Positions 10,048-19,595 of a DNA stretch of 64,000 bases are shown here, one piece after another. The stretch lies in contig NZ_SJXJ01000007.1 in the NCBI RefSeq assembly GCF_004337695.1, positions 113,105 through 177,104 of the forward strand. The letters run 5' to 3'. The notes under the pieces were generated by a model. It saw only the letters and a program-made list of their open reading frames with translations, was not told where the DNA came from and searched no databases. This DNA is from Tenacibaculum sp. M341. Its GTDB lineage: Bacteria > Bacteroidota > Bacteroidia > Flavobacteriales > Flavobacteriaceae. The translations under genes and the position numbers were made by a program. How positions within the stretch are numbered: the first letter of the stretch is position 1; every line of letters begins with the position of its first letter.

Positions 10048-10857
10048 TTACTTCTTTGTTTTTCTCCAATATAAATACCCAAAGATTAATACCAAATCAA
10101 AAGCAATGGCAGTACTGAGTAGTATAAAACCTAATTCATTTTTAACTTCTGTAATTGCTAACATTATTGAGTTAAAAGAATTATTTGCAGCGTGTAAGAA
10201 AACACCTACAAATATGGCATATCTTTTATGTCCTAAATAAGCTATAATAAAAGAAGAAGCAATACATACAATTGGGTAGGTTACAAAAGCTTCAAAATAC
10301 GTGTAGTTTTCAAAATTATAGCCCTTTAAAGCCACAGGTAAATGCCATAAACCCCATACAATTCCTAATATAATTATCCCTTTAACTTCACCAAAAGCAT
10401 TTATGAGCTTTTCTTGTAAATAGCCTCTCCAACCAATTTCTTCCCCTAATACAAGTATTAAAAGCGAAACAAAATTGGCGACTGTTATTAGTATCATTTT
10501 ACCAGTACTGCCTAAAGCATTCCATTCAGGGGCTGTTCTTATATTTAATAATTTTTGAAGATAAAAACCTATACCAACATATAAAATAGGAATTAAAGTA
10601 GCTAGTAGTAAACTTTTAAAGTTAGGTTTAATAAACATCAAAGACTTCCAGTTTCCACCTTCTTTTTTATTTATGATGATTGCGGTTATAGATGGTAAAA
10701 AAGCATAGGTAAGCATAAATGGGAGCGATTTATTGTCAACAAATTCTAAGGCAATAAATCCAAATAACCATGAAATTCCGAGCGTTATTAATATGTAGTT
10801 TTTAGCTTTTTTAAAGTTTGAATCTCGATTTACGAGTGTTTGATTCGCTGTGTTCAT
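10048..10857 (-). CDS. CPBP-family intramembrane metalloprotease (CAAX/Abi type)
   Basis: 269 residues with about eight membrane helices. Motif 1, EEIGWRGYLQE (about residues 138-148), supplies the glutamates and arginine. Motif 2 is WGLWHLP, with the metal-binding histidine, and motif 3 is HAANNS. These are the three conserved elements of the CPBP glutamic-type intramembrane protease family (PF02517). Substrates in bacteria are mostly unknown; roles include processing of bacteriocin-like or lipidated peptides. It lies 61 bp downstream of the AraC-type regulator on the same strand and may be cotranscribed with it. Confidence 0.9.
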   Translation of the reverse strand: MNTANQTLVNRDSNFKKAKNYILITLGISWLFGFIALEFVDNKSLPFMLTYAFLPSITAIIINKKEGGNWKSLMFIKPNFKSLLLATLIPILYVGIGFYLQKLLNIRTAPEWNALGSTGKMILITVANFVSLLILVLGEEIGWRGYLQEKLINAFGEVKGIIILGIVWGLWHLPVALKGYNFENYTYFEAFVTYPIVCIASSFIIAYLGHKRYAIFVGVFLHAANNSFNSIMLAITEVKNELGFILLSTAIAFDLVLIFGYLYWRKTKK

Positions 10858-10918
10858 AATAGTTTTACTTTTTAAATTTTAAGCAAAACAACTGATAAAC
10901 ACTAGTCAAATCGACTCA

Positions 10919-12070
10919 TTAGATGCTTTGAGACCTTTTTATGAGTGATTTTTTATATTGTAATGGAGTAACACCTTCATATAATTTAAAAACTCTGTTG
11001 AAAGTTGCTTTTGAATTAAAACCAGCGTCAAAAGCTAATGCCAATAATGTTAGATTTTCAGAGTTTCCTTCTTCAATTAATTTTTTAAAATGAGCGATAC
11101 GTTTTTTATTTACGTATTCATAAAAATTGGTGTGTAAGCAAGTGTTTAAAATAGCAGATAGTTTCTTGTCTGTAACATTTAATAATTCAGCTAACTCTTT
11201 TAAAGAAATCTGCTGATTTTTGAAGATATGTTCTTCTTCAAATAATGTATTTAAAGCAGCTTTAATTTTTATTATTTCAGATGAATCACAGTCTAAAGCT
11301 GAATTTAGATTTGTTTTTATTTCTTTATGCTGATTAACTTTTGTTTGTTCAAGTGGAGTAGAGGTTGATAAAAGAAAAATATGAGGCTGATTTAATCCAA
11401 AATATCCGATATAAAAAATTAAAAAGGCTAAGTACATAATATTGAAAAACATTCCGTAATTAATTTCATGAGAAGAATAAATAAATATTCCAGAAAGTAA
11501 ATCAATAATAAAAAATAAGATAAAGCCTTTAATCCAAAGTAAAAGCCATTTTAAATCTATGTTTCTAAAAGAAGAATAATTATGTTTTATTTCTTCTTTA
11601 TATTTTTTAACAGCTCTATAGCTTTGTATTAAGTAAAACAGTAAATATGGCATCCCTAAAGAAATAATAACACTTCCTACGAGTAGTGTATTAATACCAG
11701 CTTCAGTGACATGTTTTAGGAATAGAACGGAAGGAATACTAAAAAGCAACAGAATTATAATAAAAGGAATGCAGTGTTTTAAAAAGCTATTCGTGCTAAA
11801 GGAGTTTTTGTAAATAGCATTTACATAAAAATAGATGCTTGGACCTAATAAATAAGGAGTGATAGTTCCTAAAGAAAGAAATAAGTGATTTATATAACCT
11901 TTATTGATAAATTGAATACCAAAAGATAGGAACAGAAAAAATAAAGAGGATAAAATAATAACCAATATTCTGTTGGCTACTTTTTCTCTTAGTCTATTTA
12001 ATAATAAAACAATTAAAAAAAGAATGGTGCTTACTCCAGCATACACAAAAAAAATAGCGACTTCTTTCAA
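10919..12070 (-). CDS. Membrane-bound AraC-family regulator
   Basis: 383 residues. The N-terminal half has about seven hydrophobic helices (residues ~5-230) and the C-terminal ~110 residues are an AraC/XylS double helix-turn-helix (ISLKELAELLNVTDKKLSAI ... LALAFDAGFNSKATFNRVFK ... GVTPLQYKKS). The layout matches the 7TM-AraC sensors common in Flavobacteriaceae, where a membrane domain is thought to sense a ligand. The start at 12070 places a short charged residue run before helix 1. The following CPBP protease gene is a plausible target or partner. Ligand unknown. Confidence 0.85.
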   Translation of the reverse strand: MKEVAIFFVYAGVSTILFLIVLLLNRLREKVANRILVIILSSLFFLFLSFGIQFINKGYINHLFLSLGTITPYLLGPSIYFYVNAIYKNSFSTNSFLKHCIPFIIILLLFSIPSVLFLKHVTEAGINTLLVGSVIISLGMPYLLFYLIQSYRAVKKYKEEIKHNYSSFRNIDLKWLLLWIKGFILFFIIDLLSGIFIYSSHEINYGMFFNIMYLAFLIFYIGYFGLNQPHIFLLSTSTPLEQTKVNQHKEIKTNLNSALDCDSSEIIKIKAALNTLFEEEHIFKNQQISLKELAELLNVTDKKLSAILNTCLHTNFYEYVNKKRIAHFKKLIEEGNSENLTLLALAFDAGFNSKATFNRVFKLYEGVTPLQYKKSLIKRSQSI

Positions 12071-12107
12071 GAGATTAAATTTTATGCGAAAGTACTAAGA
12101 ATAAAAA

Positions 12108-12135
12108 AAGACCACTAATAAAAATTAGTGATCTT
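12108..12135 (-). terminator. Terminator of the beta-oxidation operon
   Basis: Stem AAGATCACTAAT / ATTAGTGGTCTT (one mismatch) followed on the minus strand by TTTTTTTA, about 80 bp past the fadE-like stop codon. Confidence 0.85.
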
Positions 12136-12217
12136 AAACAAACAACTAAATTCTAAAACCTATAAAAGTTGAAGAAATTTTAAACATCTAGTTATTTACA
12201 TAACTCGATGTATATTT

Positions 12218-14026
12218 TTAGAAGCAGTATTTATTCTCTGCTTTTAATTTTTCAGCGATTGTGTTACGTAACTCAACTACGTTAGGATAGTTTGCGTATT
12301 TAGTAAAACGCTTTAATCCCATTAACATCATGCGTTGCTCATCACCCTCAGCGAAAGAAACGATTCCTTCTCTTGCGCTCTTAGTAATAATTTCAACAGC
12401 ATTATATAAATATAATTTAGCCATAGCGATTTGCTCTTTTTGAGCATCTTCACCAAAACGCTTTACATTCTTTTCAGTTCTTAAAATTCCTGACTCTGCC
12501 ATGTAAATCTCGATTAAGATGTTAGAAGCAGCAGTAAGTAATTGTTGGTGCTTTTCTAAATCTGGACCAAATTTTTGAAGAGCAGCTCCAGCAACCATTA
12601 AGAAAACTTTCTTTAATCTTCCGATGATGTCTTTTTCTTCAGAGAATAACTCAGAAAAATCAGGAGCATCAAATGAAGGAATTCCCATTAATTCATTACC
12701 AACAGCAGTAGCTGGTCCTAATAAATCAACATGACCTTTCATTGCTTTCTTAACTAACATACCAACAGAAAGTAATCTGTTAATTTCGTTAGTTCCTTCA
12801 TAAATACGAGCAATACGAGCATCTCTCCAAGCAGCCTCCATCGGAGTTTCTTCAGAGAATCCCATACCACCAAATATCTGGATACCTTCGTCAGCACAGT
12901 TTTGAATATCTTCAGAAACAGCTACTTTTAAGATAGAACATTCGATAGCATACTCCTCAACACCTTTTAATTCAGCATCTTGATGCGTGTTACCTTCAGC
13001 TTCACGAATTGCAATTCTGTCTTCAATATTCTTAGCAGCTCTATAAGATGCAGACTCACCAACATAAGCGCTAGTAGCCATTTCAGCTAATTTAGATTTG
13101 ATTGCACCAAACTCACTAATAGGAGTTTTAAACTGTTTACGCTCGTTAGCATATTTTACAGCATCAGTAACAACTCTTCTTTGAGAATCTAAACAAGCAG
13201 CAGCTAATTTAATACGTCCAACGTTTAATGCATTCATTGCAATTTTGAATCCACCACCACGCTCAGACAACATATTTTCCGCTGGAACTAAAGTATCGTT
13301 AAAGAAAACCTGACGAGTAGAAGAAGCTCTAATACCTAATTTATGTTCTTCTTCTCCTAAAGTAACACCATTTGGATTGTCTTTATCATACTCTAAGATA
13401 AATCCAGTAATGTTTTTATCATCTTCAATACGAGCAAAAACGATGAAAATCTCAGCAAAACCTGCATTAGAAATCCACATTTTTTGTCCGTTAATTTTAT
13501 AATGCTTTCCATCTTCAGTTAACTCAGCAGTAGTTTTACCAGAGTTTGCATCAGATCCAGCACCTGGCTCAGTTAAACAGTAAGCACCAAAACGCTCACC
13601 CATAGCTAAAGCAGGAACATATTTTTGCTTTTGTTCTTCAGTACCATATAAAGTAATTGGCATAGTACCAATACCTGTATGCGCACCAAAAGCAGTACTA
13701 AATGAACCTGTACCACTAGAAATATAGTCACAAGTTAACATTGTAGAAACAAACCCCATACCTAAACCACCGTAAGCTTCAGGTACAGCTACACCTAAAA
13801 ATCCTAACTCACCAGCTTTACGCATAGTTTCCTCAGTTAAAGCATAATCTTTAGCTTCAAAACGAGTTTTGTTAGGAATAATTTCACGGTCATTAAACTC
13901 CATAACCGCATCTCTCATCATTGTTTGCTCCTCAGTAAAATCTTCAGGAGTAAAAATGTCTTCACATTTTGTTTCTTTTACAAGGAATTGACCTCCTCTT
14001 AAAATATCTTTATTTAATTCTGACAT
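12218..14026 (-). CDS. fadE: Acyl-CoA dehydrogenase
   Basis: 602 residues. It catalyses the first step of fatty-acid beta-oxidation, FAD-dependent oxidation of acyl-CoA to trans-2-enoyl-CoA. Seen: the N-terminal helical domain, CLTEPGAGSDA (FAD/acyl binding, about residues 152-162), KMWISNAGFAEI, the C-terminal helical domain with QIFGGMGF and the catalytic-glutamate region RIYEGTNEINR, then an extra ~150-residue helical C-terminal extension typical of long acyl-CoA dehydrogenases such as those of Bacteroidota and Bacillus. It is the last gene of the marR-fadN-fadA-fadE operon; chain-length specificity cannot be read from sequence. The symbol fadE is by function and gene order. Confidence 0.93.
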   Translation of the reverse strand: MSELNKDILRGGQFLVKETKCEDIFTPEDFTEEQTMMRDAVMEFNDREIIPNKTRFEAKDYALTEETMRKAGELGFLGVAVPEAYGGLGMGFVSTMLTCDYISSGTGSFSTAFGAHTGIGTMPITLYGTEEQKQKYVPALAMGERFGAYCLTEPGAGSDANSGKTTAELTEDGKHYKINGQKMWISNAGFAEIFIVFARIEDDKNITGFILEYDKDNPNGVTLGEEEHKLGIRASSTRQVFFNDTLVPAENMLSERGGGFKIAMNALNVGRIKLAAACLDSQRRVVTDAVKYANERKQFKTPISEFGAIKSKLAEMATSAYVGESASYRAAKNIEDRIAIREAEGNTHQDAELKGVEEYAIECSILKVAVSEDIQNCADEGIQIFGGMGFSEETPMEAAWRDARIARIYEGTNEINRLLSVGMLVKKAMKGHVDLLGPATAVGNELMGIPSFDAPDFSELFSEEKDIIGRLKKVFLMVAGAALQKFGPDLEKHQQLLTAASNILIEIYMAESGILRTEKNVKRFGEDAQKEQIAMAKLYLYNAVEIITKSAREGIVSFAEGDEQRMMLMGLKRFTKYANYPNVVELRNTIAEKLKAENKYCF

Positions 14027-14147
14027 AAGTATTAAATTTTGTTAGTATTAAGTAGTGAGTATTCAAATACTAGCTACTTTAATTACATATTGTTGTTTTC
14101 AATTATGAGTAAAGAGTTTCTCAATACTCAGTACTTAATTCTAATTT

Positions 14148-15338
14148 CTAGTTTAAAAATTCAAAAATACCAGCAGCACCCTGACCAGTACCTACACACA
14201 TGGTTACCATACCATATTTCCCTTGCATATTACGCTTACGCATTTCGTCAAATAATTGAACAGATAATTTAGCTCCTGTACAACCTAATGGGTGACCTAA
14301 TGCAATAGCTCCACCATTTACATTGATAATGTCAGCGTTTAATCCTAGCTCACGAATTACAGCTAATGACTGTGAAGCAAAAGCTTCATTTAATTCGATT
14401 AAGCTAATATCATCTTGTTTTAAACCAGCTTGTTTTAATGCCTTTGGAATAGCAGCAACAGGTCCAATCCCCATAATACGAGGAGGAACACCAGCAGCAG
14501 CGTAACTAACCATACGAGCAACAGGCTCTATGTTTAATTCTTTAACCATTTCTTCGCTCATTACCATTACAAATGCAGCACCATCACTAGTTTGTGAAGA
14601 GTTACCAGCAGTAACACTACCACCTTGAGCAAATACTGGACGTAAACGTTGTAAACCAGCAATGTTAGATCCCTTACGAGGTCCTTCATCTTTAGTTACA
14701 GTGTATTTACGAGTTGCTTTTTTACCTTTAGCGTCTAAATAAGTTTCTTCAACTTCAATTGGTACAATTTGATCTTGGAAACGATTTTCTTCTAAAGCTT
14801 TTAAAGCCTTTAAGTGAGAGTTTAAAGCAAACTCATCTTGATCTTCACGAGAAATGTTATATTTTTTAGCAACTTCTTCAGCTGTATTACCCATTCCCCA
14901 GTAATAGTCTGCATGACCAGCAGCTACTGTATCATAATTTAATTCTGGTTTAAAACCAGTCATTGGTACAGAAGTCATACTTTCTGCTCCTCCAGCGATA
15001 ATACAATCAGCCATTCCAGATTGTATTTTAGCTACAGCCATACCAATAGTTTCTAATCCAGAAGAACAAAAACGGTTCACAGTTACACCAGGTACATCTT
15101 CTACTTTTAATCCCATTAAAGAAATTAAACGTGCCATGTTTAAACCTTGTGATCCTTCTGGCATTGCATTACCTACAATAACGTCGTCAATACGTTTTTT
15201 ATCAAATTCAGGTAACTGCTTCATCATATACTCGATGGTTTCAGCAGCTAACTCGTCAGCTCTTTTAAATCTAAAAACACCTCTTTTAGATTTACCTACG
15301 GCTGTTCTATATCCTTTTACTATATATGCTGTCTTCAT
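14148..15338 (-). CDS. fadA: Acetyl-CoA C-acyltransferase (3-ketoacyl-CoA thiolase)
   Basis: 396 residues, typical thiolase length. It cleaves 3-ketoacyl-CoA with CoA to acetyl-CoA and a shortened acyl-CoA. The acylated cysteine is C91 in NRFCSSGLET, the histidine lies in GGAIALGHPLGCTGA (about H349), and the second catalytic cysteine is C381 in CVGTGQGAAG. It follows fadN by 77 bp and precedes fadE by 121 bp; both gaps hold low-complexity repeats rather than terminators, so one transcript is likely. Confidence 0.96.
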   Translation of the reverse strand: MKTAYIVKGYRTAVGKSKRGVFRFKRADELAAETIEYMMKQLPEFDKKRIDDVIVGNAMPEGSQGLNMARLISLMGLKVEDVPGVTVNRFCSSGLETIGMAVAKIQSGMADCIIAGGAESMTSVPMTGFKPELNYDTVAAGHADYYWGMGNTAEEVAKKYNISREDQDEFALNSHLKALKALEENRFQDQIVPIEVEETYLDAKGKKATRKYTVTKDEGPRKGSNIAGLQRLRPVFAQGGSVTAGNSSQTSDGAAFVMVMSEEMVKELNIEPVARMVSYAAAGVPPRIMGIGPVAAIPKALKQAGLKQDDISLIELNEAFASQSLAVIRELGLNADIINVNGGAIALGHPLGCTGAKLSVQLFDEMRKRNMQGKYGMVTMCVGTGQGAAGIFEFLN

Positions 15339-15415
15339 TTGTTTTTTGAGATTTTTAGAGTCAAGAATAAAGAGTTAAGACTTTAGTCTCTGTTCTTGTT
15401 TCTTGCTTCTTGTTT

Positions 15416-17824
15416 CTAATTACGTAATGGTTTACCAGTTTTAAGCATATGTTGAATACGCTCTAACGTTTTACGCTCTGTACATAAACTTAAGAACGCT
15501 TCACGCTCTATGTCTAATAAATATTGTTCAGAAACTTTAGTAGGTTCTGATAAATCTCCACCTGCCATTACATAAGCTAACTTATTGGCAATTTTCTGAT
15601 CGTGCTCAGAAATAAAGTTACTAGCTTGCATAGAGTCTGTAGCTACCATAAAAGCACCTAAAGCTTGCTTACCTAGTACTAAAACATCATCACGTTTTAC
15701 TGGTTGTGTATAACCTGCTTCTGCTAATAAAATAGCGTGTTTTTTAGCTTCTGCTATCTGACGATCTCTGTTTACAACAACAACATCTTTTCCTTTTTGT
15801 AATAAACCTAAGTCATAAGCTTCATAAGCAGAAGTAGATACCTTAGCCATACCGATAGTTAAGAAATACTCTTGAAGAACGTTTAACTGAACATCACCTT
15901 TACGGAAAGTATCAGAAGCTCTTAAAGCCATTTCTTTAGAACCACCACCACCAGGAATCACACCAACACCAAATTCAACTAATCCCATGTAAGTTTCTGC
16001 AGCAGCAACAACTTTATCAGCGTGTAATGATAATTCACAACCACCACCTAAAGCCATACCATGAGGAGCAGAGATTACAGGAATAGAAGAATAACGCATG
16101 CGCATCATTGTATCTTGGAAATATTTAATAGCCATGTTAAGCTCATCATACTCTTGCTCAACAGCCATCATAAAAATCATTCCAATGTTAGCACCTACAG
16201 AGAAGTTTGCTCCTTGGTTACCAACTACTAATCCGTCGAAGTCTTTTTCAGCTAAATCAACAGCTTTGTTTAAACCAGCTAAAACATCTCCGCCAATAGT
16301 GTTCATTTTAGATTGGAATTCACAGTTTAAGATACCGTTACCTAAATCTTCAATTACTACACCAGAGTTTTTGAATACTTCGTTTGATTTTCTAATGTTA
16401 TCTAAAATGATGAATGCATCTTGTCCAGGCTTCTTAACTTGAGCCTTCTCGTTCACATCATAATAATAAGTAGCACCGTCTTTTACAGTGTAGAAAGCAG
16501 TTTCTCCTTTAGCTACCATTTCAGTAACCCAAGCAGCAGGCTCTTTACCTTCAGCTTTCATTAATTCGATACCTTTTTCAACTCCAACAGCATCCCAAAT
16601 TTCGAAAGGACCATTTTCCCATCCGAAACCAGCTTTCATGGCATCGTCAATTCTGTATAATTCGTCAGAAATTTCAGGAATTCTATTTTGAACATAAGCA
16701 AACATAGCTGCAAAGTTCTTACGGTAGAATTCACCTGCTTTATCTTTACCACCAACTAAAACCTTAAAACGGTCAATTGGCTTGTCAATCGTTTTCGTTA
16801 ACTCTAAAGTAGCAAACTTCGCACGCTTTTTAGAACGATATTCCATCGTATCTAAATCAAGTGTTAAGATTTCTTTTTTTCCTTCAGCGTTTACCGATTT
16901 TTTGTAAAAACCTTGTTTAGTTTTACTTCCTAACCATTTGTTTTCCATCATAGTATTGATGAAATCAGGAAGCTTGAATAATTCATGAGCCTCGTCATTA
17001 GGACAATTATCATAAATTCCGTTAGCAACATGTACTAATGTATCTAAACCTACTACATCAACCGTACGGAAAGTAGCTGATTTAGGACGACCAATTACAG
17101 GTCCAGTTAATTTATCAACCTCTTCAACAGTTAATCCTAATTCTTTTACTTGGTGGAATAATGATTGGATTCCGAAAATACCAATACGGTTACCAATAAA
17201 AGCAGGAGTATCTTTAGCTAATACAGAAGTTTTTCCTAAGAATTTATCACCATACTCCATTAAGAAGTCAGTAACTTCTTGTTTACAGTCTGGTCCAGGA
17301 ACAACTTCAAATAACTTTAAGTAACGAGGTGGGTTGAAGAAGTGAGTTACAGCAAAATGCTTTCTAAAGTCTTCACTACGACCTTCGTTCATAAATTTAA
17401 TAGGAATACCAGAAGTATTCGATGAAATAATAGTACCAGGAGTACGATATTTCTCAACCTTTTCAAAAACGCTTTGCTTAATATCTAAACGTTCAACAAC
17501 AACTTCCATTACCCAATCTACATCTTTAATTAAATGTAAATCATCATCTATATTACCAGTTGTAATTCTATCAGCAAACTTTTTGTTGTAGATAGGGGAC
17601 GGTTTAGATTTTAAAGAAGCCGTTAATGCATCGTTTACTAAACGATTACGAACAACTTTGTCTTCTAAAGTTAAACCTTTTGCTTTCTCTTTGTCGTTAA
17701 GTTCTCTTGGAACGATGTCCAAAAGTAACACATCAACGCCAATATTCGCAAAGTGACAAGCAATTCCAGATCCCATAATCCCAGATCCGATAATCGCTAC
17801 TTTTTTAATTCTTCTTTTGCTCAT
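15416..17824 (-). CDS. fadN: 3-hydroxyacyl-CoA dehydrogenase / enoyl-CoA hydratase fusion
   Basis: 802 residues carrying two beta-oxidation activities. The N-terminal part (about 1-400) is the NAD-dependent 3-hydroxyacyl-CoA dehydrogenase: Rossmann motif GSGIMGSGIACHFAN, SSNTSGIPI, THFFNPPRYLKLFEVV. The C-terminal part (about 470-800) is a crotonase-fold enoyl-CoA hydratase: HGMALGGGCELSLHAD and GVGVIPGGGGSKEMALR. This domain order is that of Bacillus FadN and opposite to E. coli FadB, so fadN is the better symbol. It lies 22 bp behind marR and is presumably cotranscribed with it. Confidence 0.93.
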   Translation of the reverse strand: MSKRRIKKVAIIGSGIMGSGIACHFANIGVDVLLLDIVPRELNDKEKAKGLTLEDKVVRNRLVNDALTASLKSKPSPIYNKKFADRITTGNIDDDLHLIKDVDWVMEVVVERLDIKQSVFEKVEKYRTPGTIISSNTSGIPIKFMNEGRSEDFRKHFAVTHFFNPPRYLKLFEVVPGPDCKQEVTDFLMEYGDKFLGKTSVLAKDTPAFIGNRIGIFGIQSLFHQVKELGLTVEEVDKLTGPVIGRPKSATFRTVDVVGLDTLVHVANGIYDNCPNDEAHELFKLPDFINTMMENKWLGSKTKQGFYKKSVNAEGKKEILTLDLDTMEYRSKKRAKFATLELTKTIDKPIDRFKVLVGGKDKAGEFYRKNFAAMFAYVQNRIPEISDELYRIDDAMKAGFGWENGPFEIWDAVGVEKGIELMKAEGKEPAAWVTEMVAKGETAFYTVKDGATYYYDVNEKAQVKKPGQDAFIILDNIRKSNEVFKNSGVVIEDLGNGILNCEFQSKMNTIGGDVLAGLNKAVDLAEKDFDGLVVGNQGANFSVGANIGMIFMMAVEQEYDELNMAIKYFQDTMMRMRYSSIPVISAPHGMALGGGCELSLHADKVVAAAETYMGLVEFGVGVIPGGGGSKEMALRASDTFRKGDVQLNVLQEYFLTIGMAKVSTSAYEAYDLGLLQKGKDVVVVNRDRQIAEAKKHAILLAEAGYTQPVKRDDVLVLGKQALGAFMVATDSMQASNFISEHDQKIANKLAYVMAGGDLSEPTKVSEQYLLDIEREAFLSLCTERKTLERIQHMLKTGKPLRN

Positions 17825-17846
17825 TATATTGAATAGGTTTGATTAT

Positions 17847-18305
17847 TTATACAGCCTGAGAAGATAAATCATCGTATATCTGTCTATCGGCTATAAGTTT
17901 GTTTATTATTTCTGTTACTTTAAAAAAAGTTTGAATTTCATCTTCAGATAACTTTTCACGTATTTTATTGTTAAATTGATATACATGACCTTTAGAAATT
18001 TCTCTTTTTTCTTTACCAAACTTGGTTAGTTTGATAATTACACTTCTACCATCTTCTGGATTTTTTTCTCTCAAGATAAGTTCTTTGTCTTCCATTGATT
18101 TTAAAATTCTAGAAAGACTAGTAGGCTCCATTCCCATTAAAGGTCCTAAAGCAGTAGAAGGGGTTCCGTCATCTAAATCGATATTTAACAATACAAAAGC
18201 CATTGCCATAGTACTATCATGTTTTGAAGCTTGTTCATTATACATTTTAGCTACAGCTTGCCAAGTGGCTCTAAGTTGGTGGTCTATTGATTTACTTTTA
18301 TCCAT
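17847..18305 (-). CDS. MarR-family transcriptional regulator of the beta-oxidation operon
   Basis: 152 residues with a winged helix-turn-helix of the MarR type (residues ~40-105; GMEPTSLSRILKSMEDKELI and the wing region REKNPEDGRSVIIKLT). First gene of the operon with fadN, fadA and fadE. A double palindrome lies 23-79 bp upstream of its start. Known for such families (for example FadR-like MarR/TetR repressors): acyl-CoA often releases the repressor. That this protein binds the palindromes and senses acyl-CoA is inference from position. Confidence 0.88.
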   Translation of the reverse strand: MDKSKSIDHQLRATWQAVAKMYNEQASKHDSTMAMAFVLLNIDLDDGTPSTALGPLMGMEPTSLSRILKSMEDKELILREKNPEDGRSVIIKLTKFGKEKREISKGHVYQFNNKIREKLSEDEIQTFFKVTEIINKLIADRQIYDDLSSQAV

Positions 18306-18327
18306 ATTTCAGAATTCAAAGATAAGG

Positions 18328-18384
18328 AAATTTATTATGCATGCATAGTAAATAAGAAAAAAATTATGCATGCATAATAAATTT
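18328..18384. promoter_or_regulatory. Double palindromic operator upstream of marR-fad operon
   Basis: Two sites with the core TATGCATGCATA lie 29 bp apart, centre to centre. The 20-mer AAATTTATTATGCATGCATA (18328-18347) recurs as its exact reverse complement at 18365-18384, so the pair forms a large inverted repeat and each core is itself a palindrome. Position in front of a MarR gene suggests an autoregulatory operator. The rest of the gap to the ABC gene at 18665 shows only A+T-rich sequence. Confidence 0.8.
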
Positions 18385-18664
18385 TAACGATTAATTAATG
18401 TTTGAAATTGCGATTATGGAAGTATAACTGTAATATTTTTAAGAGATTATCAGTTTTTTAAAGAAAAGGCTGAAAACGCAGGTTGAGTGTGTTAGCCCAG
18501 TTTTAGCGCAAGAGTAACTCATTTTTTTATAGATTAAGAGTAGATTGTTTTTTGAAAAATTAAGAATTCTGTAACATATTTTGGTAATAGTATACTAATA
18601 CACATAAAAGTATGTAAGTTTGTCTTGAATGCTTTCAGATTTACATAAACATAACCAAAAATCA

Positions 18665-19594
18665 ATGAGTAATTTATTAGAAATAAATAATGTAGTAAAA
18701 CGCTATGGAGATTACACTGCATTAAATAATGTATCGTTACACATTCCTAAAGGAAGTGTGTTTGGGTTACTAGGACCTAACGGAGCAGGAAAAACATCTC
18801 TTATCAGAATTATCAATCAAATAACAATGCCAGATAGTGGTGAGGTTATTTTAGATGGAGAAAAATTAGCTCCACATCATATAGAACAAATTGGATATTT
18901 ACCTGAAGAAAGAGGTTTATATAAGTCTATGAAAGTTGGTGAGCAAGCATTATACTTGGCACAATTAAAAGGGATGAGTAAATCTGAAGCCAAAAAGAAA
19001 TTAAAATATTGGTTTGAAAAATTTGAAATTACTGCTTGGTGGAATAAGAAGATAGAGGAGTTGTCTAAAGGAATGGCTCAAAAAGTACAATTTATAGTAA
19101 CTGTTTTACACGAACCAAAGTTGTTAATTTTTGATGAACCGTTTTCTGGTTTTGATCCTATTAATGCACAATTAATTGCGAAAGAAATTTTACAATTAAG
19201 AGATGAAGGTGCTACTATTATTTTTTCTACTCATAGAATGGAGAGTGTGGAAGAAATGTGTGATTACATAGCTTTAATACATAAGTCGAATAAAATTTTA
19301 GACGGTAAGTTAGATGATATTAAAAGAGAATATCGTACTAATATTTTTGAGATAGGCTTAAAAACGGATCATCCTACAGAGGTTCAACAAAAACTGAAAG
19401 AGAACTTTGAGGTGAGTTCAGCTAATTTTAAATCGTTAAATGAAGGTTTAAAATTGAATGTAAAGTTAAAGAATAATAATTCAGCTAATGACTTGTTATC
19501 TTTTTTAACTTCAAATGGACAGGTAAATCATTTTGTAGAGTTAGTGCCTAGTGCTAATGATATTTTTATTCAAACAGTAAATAAAACTAATTAA
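18665..19594 (+). CDS. ABC-2 exporter ATP-binding protein (NatA-like)
   Basis: 309 residues from the ATG at 18665, chosen over an upstream ATG at 18629 because MSNLLEINNVVKRYGD is where family similarity begins. Walker A GPNGAGKTS, signature LSKGMAQKV, Walker B LLIFDEPFSGFDP and the switch histidine in STHRMES are all present, followed by a ~90-residue C-terminal domain seen in NatA-like ATPases. Works with the permease that starts one base after its stop codon. The substrate (sodium, drug or lipid export in relatives) cannot be told. Confidence 0.92.
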   Translation: MSNLLEINNVVKRYGDYTALNNVSLHIPKGSVFGLLGPNGAGKTSLIRIINQITMPDSGEVILDGEKLAPHHIEQIGYLPEERGLYKSMKVGEQALYLAQLKGMSKSEAKKKLKYWFEKFEITAWWNKKIEELSKGMAQKVQFIVTVLHEPKLLIFDEPFSGFDPINAQLIAKEILQLRDEGATIIFSTHRMESVEEMCDYIALIHKSNKILDGKLDDIKREYRTNIFEIGLKTDHPTEVQQKLKENFEVSSANFKSLNEGLKLNVKLKNNNSANDLLSFLTSNGQVNHFVELVPSANDIFIQTVNKTN

Positions 19595-19595
19595 G

